Source: Bacillota bacterium (GTDB taxonomy: Bacteria; Bacillota; Clostridia; Acetivibrionales; DSM-1351). From it: a stretch of DNA of 6,223 bases. The stretch spans positions 1-6,223 of the forward strand of contig JAEZUC010000035.1 in the NCBI GenBank assembly GCA_023443515.1, written 5' to 3'. Positions 4,580 through 6,223 of the stretch are shown one piece after another. The position numbers and the translations under genes are program-made. The notes beneath the pieces were generated by a model. The model was given only the letters and a program-made list of their open reading frames with translations, did not search any database and was not told where the DNA came from. How positions within the stretch are numbered: position 1 is the first letter of the stretch; every line of letters begins with the position of its first letter.

Positions 4580-5729
4580 TAAGTTAAATCTCATTTCGCC
4601 AATTCGGGAGGCACTATTGGCGGAAGGATATACTACACCTACCGATATACAGGAACAGGCTATTCCGCTCCTGCTTGAAGGAAAAGACCTGGTCGGGTGC
4701 GCTCAGACCGGAACTGGAAAGACAGCAGCATTTGCTATTCCCATACTGCAAATGCTTTCTGGAGAACAAAGGGATTCAAAAGAACTTAGAAGGATTAAGG
4801 CCTTAATATTAACTCCGACACGCGAGTTGGCAGTCCAAATTGGAGAAAGCTTCACAGTTTATGGACAATATTTGGGTCTTAAAAATAGCGTGATTTTCGG
4901 GGGAGTGTCACAGAAACCTCAGACAGATGCTTTAGAAGAAGGAGTAGATATTCTGATTGCAACTCCGGGCAGATTACTTGATTTAGTAAATCAGAAATAT
5001 ATAAACCTTCATCATATAAAGTTCTTTGTGCTTGATGAGGCAGACCGCATGCTTGATATGGGGCTTGTGGTTGACGTAAAAAGAATCATATCACACTTGC
5101 CTGAAATAAGGCAAACGATGTTATTTTCTGCAACCATGCCGCCCGATGTTTCAAAGCTGATAGACTCTATTTTAACGGATCCTGTAAAAGTGGCAGTTAC
5201 TCCTATTTCATCGACAGTTGATATTATTGAGCAAGCAGTATATTTTGTAGGGAAAAAAGACAAGAAACTACTGCTTATCCACCTGTTAAAAAACATATCC
5301 ATAACTTCTGCACTGGTGTTTTCACGAACAAAGCATGGAGCTGATAAAATTGTAAAAGAACTTGCTAAAGTAAGGATACATGCGGAAGCTATTCACGGGA
5401 ATAAGTCACAGGGAGCACGACAAAGGGCATTAAATAATTTTAAAGACAAAAAGACAAGGGTCTTAGTAGCGACGGACATAGCTGCCAGGGGAATTGATGT
5501 GGAAGGATTGTCATATGTAATTAATTATGACTTGCCTAGTATACCTGAAACGTATGTTCATCGGATTGGACGTACTGGAAGAGCAGGATTAGGTGGAGTA
5601 GCACTTTCTTTTTGTGATGCGGATGAAAAGCCATATCTCAAAGATATTGAAAAACTCATATCCAAGTCAATACCTGTAATTGAAGACCACCCTTATACCT
5701 TAACTTTAACGGAATCGGCAGAATGTTAA
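4569..5729 (+). CDS. DEAD-box ATP-dependent RNA helicase, RhlE type
   Basis: ATP-dependent unwinding of short RNA duplexes, cytoplasmic; such enzymes act in ribosome assembly, mRNA decay and cold adaptation. All motifs are present in the 386-residue product: Q motif (FDKLNLISPIREALLAEGY, then PTDIQEQAIP), motif I AQTGTGKT (45-52), Ia TPTRELA (82-88), Ib TPGR (132-135), II DEAD (156-159), III SAT (187-189), IV ALVFSRTK (248-255), V ATDIAARGID (301-310) and VI HRIGRTGRAG (331-340). The start chosen is ATG 4569, with AAGGAG five bases upstream; an in-frame GTG at 4503 would add 22 residues lying inside the upstream helicase relic and lacks such a site. The protein ends soon after the second RecA domain in an acidic tail (TLTESAEC), without the basic RNA-binding extension common in RhlE relatives. 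The subfamily is judged by motif wording only. No clear own promoter was found; it may be read from truA-mnmD. Confidence 0.96.
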   Translation: MLFDKLNLISPIREALLAEGYTTPTDIQEQAIPLLLEGKDLVGCAQTGTGKTAAFAIPILQMLSGEQRDSKELRRIKALILTPTRELAVQIGESFTVYGQYLGLKNSVIFGGVSQKPQTDALEEGVDILIATPGRLLDLVNQKYINLHHIKFFVLDEADRMLDMGLVVDVKRIISHLPEIRQTMLFSATMPPDVSKLIDSILTDPVKVAVTPISSTVDIIEQAVYFVGKKDKKLLLIHLLKNISITSALVFSRTKHGADKIVKELAKVRIHAEAIHGNKSQGARQRALNNFKDKKTRVLVATDIAARGIDVEGLSYVINYDLPSIPETYVHRIGRTGRAGLGGVALSFCDADEKPYLKDIEKLISKSIPVIEDHPYTLTLTESAEC

Positions 5730-5916
5730 CAAGGGTTTCTAACAAGTTTGAAGGGAAGGAGAAGACATATTTTGAGGTGTTGGTGAGGAATTACTGAACC
5801 AATTATTGAAACTATAGTATACCATAGTTGACATATTATGTATTTCATGGCAATATATTAACAAATATTGTAGCTGTTTTTACTTAATTTTATTAATTGG
5901 AAATGACGAAAAATAA
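5730..5916. other. Intergenic stretch downstream of the helicase
   Basis: No supported gene. A 24-codon frame (5723-5797) starting inside the helicase stop region has no ribosome-binding site of its own. A weak 6-bp dyad CAATAT/ATATTG (5851-5870) followed by TAGCTGTTTTT may serve as a poor terminator. The operator-like palindrome at 5810-5829 is listed separately. Confidence 0.4.
5810..5829. promoter_or_regulatory. 20-bp operator-like palindrome overlapping a TTGACA box
   Basis: AACTATAGTATACCATAGTT is symmetric at 9 of 10 half-site positions around 5819/5820 and has no loop, the shape of a dimeric repressor site rather than an RNA hairpin. A perfect TTGACA (5828-5833) overlaps its right edge. 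The -10 box at 17-bp spacing (CAATAT, 5851-5856) is poor, so promoter activity is uncertain. Confidence 0.35.
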
Positions 5917-6042
5917 CTGGCTGGTGCAAATTATAGATCAGATTTATTATTCTGTTGTCACTCCAGTGAAAAGACAAAATGGTTTACTGTAGTTAAAATG
6001 ACAAAAGAATCTCCATGGAAAATAGATGAAATAGGATATTAA
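5917..6042 (+). pseudogene. Decayed C-terminal gene fragment
   Basis: A frame open from 5917 to TAA 6040 with no start codon until an ATG at 5998. It ends KWFTVVKMTKESPWKIDEIGY when read from 5977 to 6039 in two overlapping parts (KWFTVVKMTK and ESPWKIDEIGY). The tryptophan-rich ending WKIDEIGY recalls the C-termini of small secreted NTF2-like or lipoprotein-type proteins of Bacillota, from memory only. A second frame, ATG 5903 to TAG 5992 (MTKNNWLVQIIDQIYYSVV...), overlaps it and may be the other half of the same frameshifted gene. It is followed 21 bases later by a strong terminator, as expected for a former gene end. Family assignment is not secure. Confidence 0.35.
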
Positions 6043-6063
6043 TACAAGATGTAGAATAGGAAT

Positions 6064-6110
6064 AAGGCCATGTATATAGAGTGTTTTTTGATCTACACAT
6101 GGCTTTTATT
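6064..6110 (+). terminator. Intrinsic terminator
   Basis: GCCATGT (6067-6073) pairs with ACATGGC (6097-6103). After a 3x1 internal loop, TAGA/TCTA extends the stem, closing a T-rich loop. CTTTTATTTTA follows. The T-run is on the plus strand only, so it ends plus-strand transcripts, either of the 5917-6042 fragment or read-through from the helicase. Confidence 0.8.
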
Positions 6111-6223
6111 TTACTCATGTGAGATAAAAATATTAGTTATTTCAAAGGGATAATTACTTAATATTTTAAGATAATTTCAAATGACGCTGGAAAAGCTATA
6201 TCTGAGAGGTGAATTTATTTGCA
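6111..6223. other. Right edge, no gene seen
   Basis: AT-rich sequence without a supported coding frame. AGAGGT at 6205-6210 could be a ribosome-binding site for a TTG start at 6219, but the window ends two bases later, so this cannot be tested. Confidence 0.3.

Noticed and set aside
5012..5302. Minus-strand open frame of 96 codons
   Set aside because: Antisense to the intact DEAD-box helicase; no ribosome-binding site seen.
5723..5797. 24-codon ORF overlapping the helicase stop
   Set aside because: No own Shine-Dalgarno, short and unlike any known peptide.
1..6223. Shared 8-mer TATTTGCA at both window edges, hinting at a circular molecule
   Set aside because: Eight AT-rich bases are easily shared by chance, and joining the ends does not restore the expected N-terminus before FAPKYRR of TnpA.

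Overview
This is an AT-rich bacterial window. Purine-rich Shine-Dalgarno sites (AGGAGG, GGAGGT, AAGGAG), TTGACA/TATAAT-like promoters and the kinds of protein families present point to a low-GC Bacillota, most likely a member of the Clostridia. The organism is an inference; nothing in the window fixes the species.

Layout, left to right. (1) Positions 1-~550 are the 3' part of an IS200/IS605-family insertion sequence: a Y1/HUH transposase gene cut by the window edge, followed by about 140 bases of GC-richer sequence that fold into a series of short hairpins and end in the presumed right-end hairpin. (2) 551-702 has no convincing gene. (3) 703-915 (minus) is a 70-residue protein of unknown function. 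(4) 1058-1459 (minus) is a complete cold-shock protein unit: a candidate sigma-A promoter, a leader of about 120 nt with a 54-nt near-perfect hairpin, the csp gene and an intrinsic terminator. (5) 1521-2333 (minus) encodes a stand-alone protein matching only the C-terminal half of cysteinyl-tRNA synthetase, without the catalytic HIGH half and with a degenerate KMSKS site. (6) 2641-4156 (plus) holds truA and a single-domain MnmC-type methyltransferase (MnmD), probably co-transcribed. (7) 4203-4579 is a decayed remnant of one DEAD-box RNA helicase, whose old stop codon overlaps the start of (8) an intact RhlE-type DEAD-box helicase at 4569-5729. (9) 5730-6223 holds an operator-like palindrome, a decayed C-terminal coding fragment and a strong intrinsic terminator.

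Nearly every recognisable chromosomal gene here acts on RNA. TruA modifies U38-40 and MnmD acts at the U34 wobble position of tRNA; the CysRS-like protein keeps the part of the enzyme that contacts the tRNA anticodon; Csp and the DEAD-box helicase are RNA chaperone and unwinding functions commonly linked to cold adaptation. Whether they form a functional set cannot be shown from sequence alone, because csp and the CysRS-like gene have their own minus-strand promoters. The region also shows wear: a truncated and frameshifted helicase, an orphan ribosome-binding site with a six-codon ORF at 1499-1532, a C-terminal gene fragment near 5917-6042 and an adjacent IS. I see no CRISPR array, tRNA, rRNA or recognisable riboswitch.
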